Source: Fredinandcohnia onubensis (GTDB lineage Bacteria > Bacillota > Bacilli > Bacillales > Bacillaceae_L). Taken from it: a stretch of DNA of 64,000 nt. Location: the NCBI RefSeq assembly GCF_002734285.1, contig NZ_NSEA01000004.1:1-64000 (forward strand). Direction: 5' to 3'. The notes under the pieces are model-generated. The model did no database searches and was not told the origin of the DNA. It worked only from the letters and a program-made list of their open reading frames with translations. Below are positions 26,255 to 32,738 of the stretch, one piece after another; the first letter of the stretch is position 1, and each line of letters starts with the position of its first letter. Made by a program: the position numbers and the translations under genes.

Positions 26255-26974
26255 GTGGCTAAATTAAAATTAAAACTTACATATTGGTGGTATAAACTTT
26301 TAATAAAATTAGGTTTGAAGACAGATGAAATTTATTATATTGGTGGGAGCGAGGCTTTACCTCCACCCTTATCAAAGGATGAAGAAGAGGTTCTCTTAAA
26401 TAAATTACCGAGTGGCGACCAAGCTGCAAGGTCGATTCTTATTGAAAGAAACCTAAGACTTGTTGTATATATCGCACGAAAGTTTGAAAACACAGGAATA
26501 AATATCGAGGATTTAATTAGTATTGGAACAATTGGGTTAATCAAAGCTGTCAATACGTTTAATCCCGAAAAGAAAATTAAACTTGCAACCTATGCATCAA
26601 GATGTATTGAGAATGAAATTTTAATGTATTTACGTCGAAATAATAAAATAAGGTCTGAGGTTTCCTTTGATGAACCATTAAATATTGATTGGGACGGTAA
26701 TGAACTATTATTATCGGATGTTCTAGGAACAGACGAAGATATCATTACAAAGGATTTGGAAGCGAATGTCGATCGAAAGTTATTAGTAAAGGCTTTGCAT
26801 CAGTTAAATGATCGTGAGAAACAAATTATGGAATTAAGATTTGGATTAATTGGTGGAGAAGAAAAGACGCAAAAAGATGTTGCTGACATGCTTGGGATAT
26901 CGCAATCTTATATTTCAAGGCTGGAAAAGCGAATTATTAAACGACTTCGAAAAGAGTTTAACAAAATGGTGTAA
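26255..26974 (+). CDS. sigE: RNA polymerase sporulation sigma factor SigE (pro-SigE)
   Basis: SigE drives early mother-cell transcription. The 239-residue protein equals the B. subtilis length and is nearly identical through regions 2 to 4, for example [20 protein letters not shown] (region given briefly) and the helix-turn-helix [21 protein letters not shown]. The basic, amphipathic first 27-29 residues are the pro-sequence removed by SpoIIGA. The start is GTG with GAAGGGAG upstream. It is co-transcribed with spoIIGA from the spoIIG promoter. Confidence 0.97.
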   Translation: MAKLKLKLTYWWYKLLIKLGLKTDEIYYIGGSEALPPPLSKDEEEVLLNKLPSGDQAARSILIERNLRLVVYIARKFENTGINIEDLISIGTIGLIKAVNTFNPEKKIKLATYASRCIENEILMYLRRNNKIRSEVSFDEPLNIDWDGNELLLSDVLGTDEDIITKDLEANVDRKLLVKALHQLNDREKQIMELRFGLIGGEEKTQKDVADMLGISQSYISRLEKRIIKRLRKEFNKMV

Positions 26975-27024
26975 ATAAAAAATAATTTTCCTTTAAAGCT
27001 GTTGATTTTGCTGTTTTTATACAC

Positions 27025-27042
27025 CAACTATGGAAATAGTTG
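27025..27042 (+). repeat. Hairpin in the sigE-sigG gap
   Basis: CAACTAT pairs with ATAGTTG around GGAA. There is no T run after it, so it is a weak candidate for slowing read-through from sigE into sigG. Confidence 0.35.
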
Positions 27043-27054
27043 TGAATTCGAAAT

Positions 27055-27083
27055 GCATATTTTTCCCTCTAACGGAGATACTT
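27055..27083 (+). promoter_or_regulatory. SigF-type (forespore) promoter of sigG
   Basis: GGAGATACTT (27074-27083) matches every specified position of the SigF -10 consensus GGNRANANTT. GCATA (27055-27059), matching the -35 GYWTA, lies 14 bases upstream. This agrees with sigG being switched on by SigF, and then by SigG itself, in the forespore. Confidence 0.7.
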
Positions 27084-27098
27084 AACTTTGTACAGCAA

Positions 27099-27113
27099 CT
27101 CCTGTTAGGAGGG
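27099..27113 (+). promoter_or_regulatory. Hairpin masking the sigG Shine-Dalgarno
   Basis: CTCCT (27099-27103) pairs with AGGAG (27107-27111) around a GTT loop. AGGAGGG is the sigG ribosome-binding site, 6-8 bases before the TTG start. This would damp translation of sigG, in line with my recollection of poor sigG translation in B. subtilis. Confidence 0.65.
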
Positions 27114-27119
27114 AAAGAA

Positions 27120-27899
27120 TTGACTCGAAATAAAGTAGAAATTTGTGGTGTTGATACTTCAAAACTTCCAGTACTAAAAAATGAAGAGATGCGGCAATTA
27201 TTTCGACAAATGCAAAGTGGCGATTTGTCAGCTCGCGATAAGCTCGTAAATGGGAATTTACGACTTGTTCTCAGTGTAATTCAACGGTTCAACAACAGAG
27301 GAGAATTTGTGGATGATTTATTTCAGGTCGGATGTATCGGTCTGATGAAATCAATTGACAATTTTGACCTTGGTCAAAACGTGAAATTCTCCACCTATGC
27401 AGTCCCGATGATTATCGGCGAAATTCGGCGCTATTTACGAGACAACAATCCTATCAGGGTGTCGCGCTCATTGCGGGACATTGCCTATAAGGCTTTGCAA
27501 GTAAGAGAGCGTTTGATGAGTGAAACATCAAGGGAACCTACAGCAGAAGAAATCTCAAAGGTTCTTGAAGTGCCACATGAAGAAATTGTCTTTGCACTTG
27601 ATGCGATTCAAGACCCAGTATCATTATTTGAACCGATTTATAATGATGGTGGGGATCCAATTTTTGTGATGGATCAATTAAGTGATGAACGAAACCGTGA
27701 TTCAAATTGGATTGAAGAGATTGCCTTAAAAGAAGGAATGAGACGACTAAATGATCGTGAGAAACTAATCCTTCGAAAACGATTTTTTCAAGGAAAAACA
27801 CAAATGGAAGTTGCTGAAGAAATCGGAATCTCTCAAGCCCAAGTATCACGTCTTGAAAAAGCAGCAATTAAACAAATGAATAAGAACATCCAAAATTAA
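27120..27899 (+). CDS. sigG: RNA polymerase sporulation sigma factor SigG
   Basis: SigG controls late forespore transcription. The 259-residue protein starts RNKVEICGVDTSKLPVLKN after a TTG codon, matching the B. subtilis start almost exactly. It continues with region 2 (NGNLRLVLSVIQRFNNRGE...DDLFQVGCIGLMK) and a region 4 helix-turn-helix, EVAEEIGISQAQVSRLEKAA. An upstream in-frame ATG would add 30 residues not found in the family and would bury the SigF promoter, so it is rejected. Control visible here: the SigF-type promoter and the Shine-Dalgarno-masking hairpin. A terminator follows. Confidence 0.96.
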   Translation: MTRNKVEICGVDTSKLPVLKNEEMRQLFRQMQSGDLSARDKLVNGNLRLVLSVIQRFNNRGEFVDDLFQVGCIGLMKSIDNFDLGQNVKFSTYAVPMIIGEIRRYLRDNNPIRVSRSLRDIAYKALQVRERLMSETSREPTAEEISKVLEVPHEEIVFALDAIQDPVSLFEPIYNDGGDPIFVMDQLSDERNRDSNWIEEIALKEGMRRLNDREKLILRKRFFQGKTQMEVAEEIGISQAQVSRLEKAAIKQMNKNIQN

Positions 27900-27952
27900 T
27901 GGTGGATTCGTCCATTAAATGGACAAGTTATAGCATGAATAGGGTAATTATC

Positions 27953-27984
27953 AGACATTCGGTGAAATCGAATGTCTTTTTTAT
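27953..27984 (+). terminator. Terminator of sigG
   Basis: GACATTCG pairs with CGAATGTC and is followed by TTTTTT. Confidence 0.85.
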
Positions 27985-28088
27985 CGCCTTTTTACCGTGT
28001 GAAATTAAAGCCTTCCCACTTAGTCTAATTTTGTCTCATAAAAGGCAGTAAGCCAGTCATATAGTTTACTATAAGGAGGCGGAGGGAA

Positions 28089-28334
28089 ATGGTGAAAATT
28101 TCTGATTTTCAGGCGAAGGATGTTGTAAGTGTTGTCGATGGAAAAAGACTTGGTAATATTGGAGATATCGACATTAACTTAACAACTGGAAAAATAGAGT
28201 CCATTATTATCGGTGGCTATGGAAAGGTATTAGGCATATTTGGCCGTGAGGAAGAGATTGTGATTCCATGGAGAAACATTATCAAAGTCGGTAAGGATGT
28301 GATTTTAGTGCGAACTCAGAATACAATTGAGTAA
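28089..28334 (+). CDS. ylmC: YlmC/YmxH family PRC-barrel protein
   Basis: The 81-residue protein is a single PRC-barrel domain, with KDVVSVVDGKRLGNIGDIDI and EEEIVIPWRNIIKVGKDVILV. YlmC/YmxH members are linked to sporulation gene neighbourhoods, but no molecular function is established. It follows sigG directly here; B. subtilis has ylmA between them. The Shine-Dalgarno region is AAGGAGGCGGAGGG. Both ATG 28089 and GTG 28092 could serve as start, and ATG is kept. Confidence 0.85.
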   Translation: MVKISDFQAKDVVSVVDGKRLGNIGDIDINLTTGKIESIIIGGYGKVLGIFGREEEIVIPWRNIIKVGKDVILVRTQNTIE

Positions 28335-28490
28335 TCGCGCTAAATTTTGACATTTTTCCTAACATATTCTCCTTTCTTTTGCTAAGATGTGATAAAATAG
28401 GCAGAAGAAGGGTTCATTTTTCTAAAAATAAAATATTGTCATCATATCAAGTTAAGATGTGTTGATAATTTTGAATAAAAGGATGTTGTT

Positions 28491-29312
28491 ATGAAGCTTG
28501 AACCATTTACTCATAAGGCAGAACAAGTTTTAAAACTTTCCAGTTGGAGTCATATTTCTGATAAACTGGTTGCTGGTTTTACGACTAAAAATGGCGGAGA
28601 TAGTAAAGGGGATTTTAAATCCTTTAATCTTGGTTTACACGTAAATGATGAAGACAAATCGGTTATTTCAAACCGTGAGCAGCTTGCAGACATTCTCCGC
28701 TTTCCACTTGAAAACTGGGTATGCTCTGAGCAAACACATAAAAATAACATCGCTAAGGTCACTAGAAAAGATCTTGGTGCAGGTGTTTTTACATACGAAG
28801 ATGGCATCAAGGATACGGATGGGTTATATACGACAGAGAAAAATATCCTGTTAACCCTTTGTTATGCAGACTGTGTTCCACTTTACTTTTTTGCACCATC
28901 TAAACAAATCATTGGAATTGCTCATGCAGGGTGGAAGGGAACTGTTCAGGATATTGCAGGTGAAATGATTCGTGCTTGGGGTAATGAAGGTGTTAAACCA
29001 GATAATATCCAGGCAGTAATCGGACCAGCAATAGGAAAATGCTGCTACATTGTGGATGATTACGTAATAAATTTTGTGAAAAATTTGGACAAAATAGAGT
29101 CAAAACCATACGAAATAGTGAGTGACAACCAATATCGGTTAGATTTAAAAGAACTGAACTATCAACTAATGGTGAGGGCAGGAATTCCTCCTGAAAATAT
29201 TCAAGTTTCCTCGTATTGCACGTCCTGTGAGAATCAGAATTTCTTTTCGCATCGAAGGGATGCCGGGAAAACGGGAAGAATGATGAGTTTTATTGGCTTT
29301 AAGGAGGATTAA
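28491..29312 (+). CDS. pgeF: Multicopper-oxidase-like YfiH/PgeF family protein (YlmD)
   Basis: The 273-residue protein belongs to the YfiH/DUF152 family. Members have been assigned purine nucleoside phosphorylase, polyphenol oxidase and, in E. coli, peptidoglycan-editing (removal of L-Ser-containing muropeptides) activities. The metal/active-site segments are present: EQTHKNNI with His near residue 83, [11 protein letters not shown] with Cys near 127, and GIAHAGWKG with His near 144. It sits where ylmD sits in B. subtilis, between ylmC and ylmE. Family assignment is firm, and the physiological substrate is not. Confidence 0.88.
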   Translation: MKLEPFTHKAEQVLKLSSWSHISDKLVAGFTTKNGGDSKGDFKSFNLGLHVNDEDKSVISNREQLADILRFPLENWVCSEQTHKNNIAKVTRKDLGAGVFTYEDGIKDTDGLYTTEKNILLTLCYADCVPLYFFAPSKQIIGIAHAGWKGTVQDIAGEMIRAWGNEGVKPDNIQAVIGPAIGKCCYIVDDYVINFVKNLDKIESKPYEIVSDNQYRLDLKELNYQLMVRAGIPPENIQVSSYCTSCENQNFFSHRRDAGKTGRMMSFIGFKED

Positions 29313-29319
29313 TTTTAAA

Positions 29320-29997
29320 ATGAGTGTAAAAGAAAATCTATTCAACATTCTAGAGAACATTGAACAAGCATGCAAGCGGTCAAATCGACCTGCAGATTCT
29401 GTTTCAATTATTGCTGTAACGAAATATGTAAGTGTTGAAACAGCTAAGGAAGCAATTGAAGCAGGAATTCAACATATTGGAGAAAATCGCGACGAAGGTC
29501 TGACAAAGAAGCGAGAAGAGATTGGGAATGAACCAATTTGGCATTTTATTGGATCGCTTCAAACAAGAAAAGTAAAAAACATCATTGATAAGGTGGACTA
29601 TATTCATTCACTCGATCGAATATCGTTAGCAGAAGAAATACATAAGCGGGCGAGCGGTAAAATAAAATGTTTTGTACAAATCAATGTATCTGGAGAAGAA
29701 TCCAAACACGGAATGTCACCGGAAAATCTTGAGTCGTTTATAAAGGAACTTGAAAAATATCCGTCTGTTGAGGTAGTCGGATTAATGACAATGGCTCCAT
29801 TTACCGATGATCAAGATGTTATTCGCTACTGCTTCCAAAGACTTCGAAAGCTAAGAGATGATGTACAAGCTCTTGGTTTACCACATGCTCCATGTACTGA
29901 ATTATCTATGGGAATGTCGAACGATTTCGAAATTGCAATCGAAGAAGGAGCTACCTTCATTCGAATAGGTACTTCACTGGTTGGTAAAGAATTTTAA
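29320..29997 (+). CDS. ylmE: Pyridoxal-phosphate homeostasis protein (YggS/YlmE family)
   Basis: The 225-residue single-domain PLP-barrel protein has the cofactor lysine in AVTKYVS (about residue 35). [44 protein letters not shown] and [10 protein letters not shown] follow. It maintains free PLP and amino-acid balance rather than acting as a racemase. AAGGAGG lies just before ATG 29320, which excludes an upstream in-frame TTG that would place this site inside the gene. sepF follows within the division-linked ylm block. Confidence 0.92.
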   Translation: MSVKENLFNILENIEQACKRSNRPADSVSIIAVTKYVSVETAKEAIEAGIQHIGENRDEGLTKKREEIGNEPIWHFIGSLQTRKVKNIIDKVDYIHSLDRISLAEEIHKRASGKIKCFVQINVSGEESKHGMSPENLESFIKELEKYPSVEVVGLMTMAPFTDDQDVIRYCFQRLRKLRDDVQALGLPHAPCTELSMGMSNDFEIAIEEGATFIRIGTSLVGKEF

Positions 29998-30001
29998 CTT
30001 T

Positions 30002-30028
30002 ATCAAATACGCCAATAGCGCATTTGAT
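30002..30028 (+). repeat. Hairpin fragment of family-1 repeat between ylmE and sepF
   Basis: ATCAAATACGC pairs with GCGCATTTGAT around CAATA, including one A-C mismatch. The same CAAATACGCC arm and the same mismatch occur in the terminal hairpin of the family-1 repeat at 5854-5875. Only this end of the element is present here, two dozen bases before the sepF start. Confidence 0.55.
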
Positions 30029-30046
30029 AAGAGAGAGGTGTTACAA

Positions 30047-30481
30047 TTGAGTATAAAATCCAAATTTAAAAGCTTTTTTGCATTAGAAGATGAATATGAT
30101 TATGATGAAGAGGATTACTTTGAGGAAGAAATAGAACCGACAAAGGCTGTAAAACCAGCTGCAAAGCAAAACGTAGTAAGCTTGCAAAGTGTTCAAAAGT
30201 CTTCTAAGGTTATTTTATTTGAACCTCGAGTATATGCAGAGGCACAAGAAATTGCTGATCATTTGAAAAACAGACGAGCGGTTGTTGTTAATCTCCAACG
30301 TGTTCAACATGATCAAGCAAAGAGAATCGTTGATTTCCTAAGTGGAACTGTTTATGCCATTGGCGGGGATATTCAACGTATAGGTGCAAATATTTTCTTA
30401 TGTACTCCTGACAATATAGATGTGTCTGGAAATATCTCTGAGATTGTTTCTAACGAAGAATTCGCTGAAAAGGGGTGGTAA
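30047..30481 (+). CDS. sepF: Cell division protein SepF
   Basis: SepF anchors and bundles FtsZ as an alternative to FtsA. The 144-residue protein begins with the amphipathic membrane-binding helix [12 protein letters not shown], then an acidic linker ([16 protein letters not shown]). A C-terminal polymerising domain (about 58-144) carries [20 protein letters not shown] and [22 protein letters not shown]. The TTG start has AGAGGTG six bases upstream, giving MSIKSKF as in B. subtilis. The longer in-frame extension overlaps ylmE and the repeat hairpin and is rejected. Confidence 0.94.
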   Translation: MSIKSKFKSFFALEDEYDYDEEDYFEEEIEPTKAVKPAAKQNVVSLQSVQKSSKVILFEPRVYAEAQEIADHLKNRRAVVVNLQRVQHDQAKRIVDFLSGTVYAIGGDIQRIGANIFLCTPDNIDVSGNISEIVSNEEFAEKGW

Positions 30482-30487
30482 TCGAAA

Positions 30488-30748
30488 ATGGGTATTATTT
30501 TCGGTATCTTAAGTCAAGCGCTGGTACTTTATTCGTATGCGCTGATCATTTATATTTTAATGTCTTGGTTTCCAAATGCACGTGAATCTGGGATTGGTCA
30601 ATTTTTAACAAGAATTTGTGAACCATATCTAGAGCCTTTCCGCAGATTTATTCCACCACTAGGGATGATAGATATATCCCCAATTGTTGCAATCCTAGTG
30701 CTAAATTTCGCTGGTAGAGGAATTCATGCTTTACAAAGCATGTTCTAA
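30488..30748 (+). CDS. ylmG: YggT-family membrane protein (YlmG)
   Basis: The 86-residue protein has two membrane helices (about 5-25 and 63-83). Between them is the family signature [32 protein letters not shown] (about 27-58, given as a region). YlmG/YggT proteins are linked to division or envelope function, but the mechanism is unknown. It is 6 bases after sepF, and a terminator and a family-2 repeat follow it. Confidence 0.9.
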   Translation: MGIIFGILSQALVLYSYALIIYILMSWFPNARESGIGQFLTRICEPYLEPFRRFIPPLGMIDISPIVAILVLNFAGRGIHALQSMF

Positions 30749-30782
30749 AAAGGGCCTTGATTCAAGGTCCCTTTTCTTTATT
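30747..30782 (+). terminator. Terminator after ylmG
   Basis: AAAAGGGCCTTG pairs with CAAGGTCCCTTTT (one bulge) and is followed by a T-rich tract that merges with the repeat. Confidence 0.75.
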
Positions 30783-30912
30783 TTTGTCTAGCTCCAGGCG
30801 CCATCGGCTCTCTGGTCTAAGCCAATCGCTTCGGAAGGTAAAATGCACCTTCTGTCAGCGCTCGTCTTATGCTTTTGTCGCCTAAACCTGCGCGCCTTGC
30901 GCTTTTCTATTT
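30783..30912 (-). repeat. Dispersed structured repeat, family 2, copy B (before ylmH)
   Basis: Read on the minus strand, this begins TAGAAAAGCGCAAGGC and ends TGGAGCTAGACA, like the copy after ftsZ. The nested pairings are retained with changed bases: GGCGC/GCGCC replaces GGCACC/GGTGCC, and GAAGGT/ACCTTC replaces GAAGGC/GCCTTC. It separates ylmG from ylmH and ends about 20 bases before the ylmH start. Confidence 0.82.
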
Positions 30913-30931
30913 TAAACGAGGTATTATACAT

Positions 30932-31705
30932 ATGAATTTATATCAACATTTTCGAAAAGAAGAGCATGCGTTCATTGATCAGGTGTTGGAATGGCAACAG
31001 ACTGTACTGAATCAGTATAGTCCTAGGTTAAGTGATTTTCTTGATCCACGTGAACAAGAAATTGTGAAACAAGTGGTAGGAACCGGTGGAGATGTACTTG
31101 TTCACTTTTCTGGTGGAAAAGAAGGACTTGAACGAAAACGTGCATTATTGTATCCATCTTATTTTGAGCCAACCGAAACAGATTTTAATCTATCCTATTT
31201 TGAAGTGAAATATCCTGTTAAGTTTGTTTCTGTTGACCACCGAAAGGTTCTGGGTTCATTAATGTCTCTAGGTCTCAAACGTTCCAAATTTGGTGATATC
31301 CTAACACAGGACGAGCGTATTCAAATTGTTGTTGCCGGTGAGGTTGCTGATTATATACGCATGAATTTAACATCCGTTGGTAAGGCAACGATCTCATTAT
31401 CAGAGATTGCTGCTTCAGAACTCGTATTCGTACAGGAAGAATGGACTGAGCAAACAGTCACTGTCTCCTCCTTACGATTAGATGTTATATTGGCATCCAT
31501 TTTAAATTTATCAAGGCAAAAAGTGCAAGTCTTAATTGAAAATGGACTTGTAAAAGTGAATTGGAAAAAAATCGAACAAACTTCATTTGAATGTAAGGAA
31601 GGAGATGTTCTTTCTGTTCGTGGTTACGGAAGAAGTAAACTTCATTCAATAGAAGGGAAAACGAAGAGAGAAAAATGGAGAATCATTGTAGGAAGACAAA
31701 AATAA
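30932..31705 (+). CDS. ylmH: S4-domain RNA-binding protein YlmH
   Basis: YlmH is an S4-domain protein. Recent work in B. subtilis links it to ribosome-associated quality control, alongside RqcH (also in this window). The 257-residue length equals B. subtilis YlmH. An N-terminal alpha/beta region (1-180) precedes the S4 domain at about 180-240 (LRLDVILASILNLSRQKVQVLIENGLVKVN, given as a region). ATG 30932 is chosen. An in-frame extension of 21 codons would lie inside the family-2 repeat and has no homologous sequence. A CGAGG Shine-Dalgarno precedes it. Confidence 0.92.
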   Translation: MNLYQHFRKEEHAFIDQVLEWQQTVLNQYSPRLSDFLDPREQEIVKQVVGTGGDVLVHFSGGKEGLERKRALLYPSYFEPTETDFNLSYFEVKYPVKFVSVDHRKVLGSLMSLGLKRSKFGDILTQDERIQIVVAGEVADYIRMNLTSVGKATISLSEIAASELVFVQEEWTEQTVTVSSLRLDVILASILNLSRQKVQVLIENGLVKVNWKKIEQTSFECKEGDVLSVRGYGRSKLHSIEGKTKREKWRIIVGRQK

Positions 31706-31813
31706 TTGTAAATAATGCAGGAATTTCTTCTTTTTTGTCGAATTGTAAAGTATCATTTGTTTAGAGAATGTTTGAAAATCAAACGCATTTATTAATTTTT
31801 GGAGGTGGCATTC

Positions 31814-32314
31814 GTGCCTTTAACGCCATTAGATATTCATAATAAGGAATTTAACAAAGGTTTTCGCGGCTATGATGAGGACGAGGTTAATGAGTTTCTT
31901 GATCAAGTTATTAAGGATTATGAAATGGTTATTCGTGAGAAAAAAGAACTTGAGTCAAAACTTTCAGAACTAAACGAAAAACTAGGTCATTTTACAAATA
32001 TCGAAGAAACATTAAATAAATCGATCTTGATTGCACAAGAAACAGCTGAAGAAGTAAAACGTAATGCTTCAAAAGAAGCAAAGCTTATCATCAAGGAAGC
32101 AGAGAAAAATGCAGATCGTATTATTAATGAATCGTTATCTAAATCTAGAAAGATATCAATCGAAATTGAAGATTTGAAGAAACAGTCAAAAGTATTCAGA
32201 AACAGATTTAAAATGTTAGTGGAAGCTCAGTTAGATATGCTTAATAATGATGATTGGGATCATCTCATGGAATACAATGTAGAGCCTGTTTTTGCAGAAT
32301 CAGAAGAAAACTAG
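31814..32314 (+). CDS. divIVA: Cell division/polarity protein DivIVA
   Basis: DivIVA is a coiled-coil protein that recognises curved membrane at septa and poles and positions MinJ/MinCD and sporulation factors. The 166-residue protein has the N-terminal lipid-binding domain PLTPLDIHNKEFNKGFRGYD, with F17 and R18 at the same numbers as in B. subtilis. Two coiled coils follow (about 28-58 and 65-150). The GTG start lies five bases after GGAGGTGG; an upstream TTG overlaps that site. Confidence 0.95.
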   Translation: MPLTPLDIHNKEFNKGFRGYDEDEVNEFLDQVIKDYEMVIREKKELESKLSELNEKLGHFTNIEETLNKSILIAQETAEEVKRNASKEAKLIIKEAEKNADRIINESLSKSRKISIEIEDLKKQSKVFRNRFKMLVEAQLDMLNNDDWDHLMEYNVEPVFAESEEN

Positions 32315-32323
32315 TCGTGACAC

Positions 32324-32352
32324 TTGACTCTTTTGTTTAATACGCATATAAT
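32324..32352 (+). promoter_or_regulatory. Sigma-A promoter of the ileS T-box leader
   Basis: TTGACT (32324-32329) and TATAAT (32347-32352) are 17 bp apart. The predicted start lies about 30 bases before the first conserved T-box stem. Confidence 0.85.
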
Positions 32353-32384
32353 TTTAAAACAACTAATTACTTTAATATACAAGC

Positions 32385-32657
32385 AGCTTTGAAAGGGACA
32401 GTAGTTCTTGTCAAACTTATTAAGCGAGTCGGGGATGGTGGAAGCCCGATATAAGTGATAAGAATGAAAATCACCCTGGAGTTCGGTGCTGAACACATAA
32501 ATTGATTCAAAAGAGATTGTCTTTTGAACAGTTCTAAGTAAGCATTTCGCGTCTCATTCACGTTACGAATGTCGAGTGGACGAATGAAAATTCGTCTATA
32601 AGGGTGGTACCGCGAGAGGCCTTCTCGTCCCTTTTTGGGATGAGAAGGCCTTTTTCT
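32385..32657 (+). ncRNA. T-box riboswitch leader, isoleucine specifier
   Basis: The leader shows Stem I elements (AAAGGGACAGTAG and GGTGGAAGCCC). The specifier segment GAAAATCACCCTGGAG carries the specifier codon ATC at 32470-32472. The antiterminator core AGGGTGGTACCGCG lies at 32601-32614. Uncharged tRNA-Ile would stabilise the antiterminator and switch on ileS. The remaining bases to ileS (32658-32738) hold nothing beyond the ribosome-binding site. Confidence 0.93.
32618..32657 (+). terminator. T-box regulated terminator before ileS
   Basis: GGCCTTCTCGTCCC pairs with GGGATGAGAAGGCC around TTTTT and is followed by TTTTTCT. It competes with the antiterminator. Confidence 0.9.
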
Positions 32658-32738
32658 ATTCTGATTAAAGGTATCACAGATCATCCAAACTGTAACAAGC
32701 TGCAAATAATTAGGAACTATTATTAGGAGGAAATGGTA

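Noticed and set aside
27030-27119. In-frame ATG that would lengthen SigG by 30 residues
   Set aside because: The extension contains the SigF-type promoter and has its own poor ribosome-binding context. The TTG at 27120 has AGGAGGG upstream and gives the family N-terminus.
27910-27924. GTCCATT-A-AATGGAC palindrome after sigG
   Set aside because: It is short and lacks a T tract, with the true terminator 30 bases later. It is probably chance or a minor extra hairpin.
28347-28352. TTGACA hexamer upstream of pgeF
   Set aside because: No -10-like hexamer is found at 16-19 bp downstream. The TAAAAT at about 28393 is too far away.
29981-30046. In-frame extension of SepF by 22 codons
   Set aside because: It overlaps the ylmE end and the repeat hairpin. 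The TTG at 30047 has a good Shine-Dalgarno and gives the conserved amphipathic helix at the N-terminus.
30869-30931. In-frame extension of YlmH by 21 codons
   Set aside because: It lies within the family-2 repeat. ATG 30932 gives the family length of 257 residues.
31770-31784. GTTTGA/TCAAAC hairpin before divIVA
   Set aside because: The stem is a weak 6 bp with a 3-nt loop in AT-rich DNA. It is not distinguishable from chance.
32367-32705. 112-codon minus-strand frame across the T-box region
   Set aside because: The + strand has all conserved T-box elements, and the antisense frame is a by-product of its stems.
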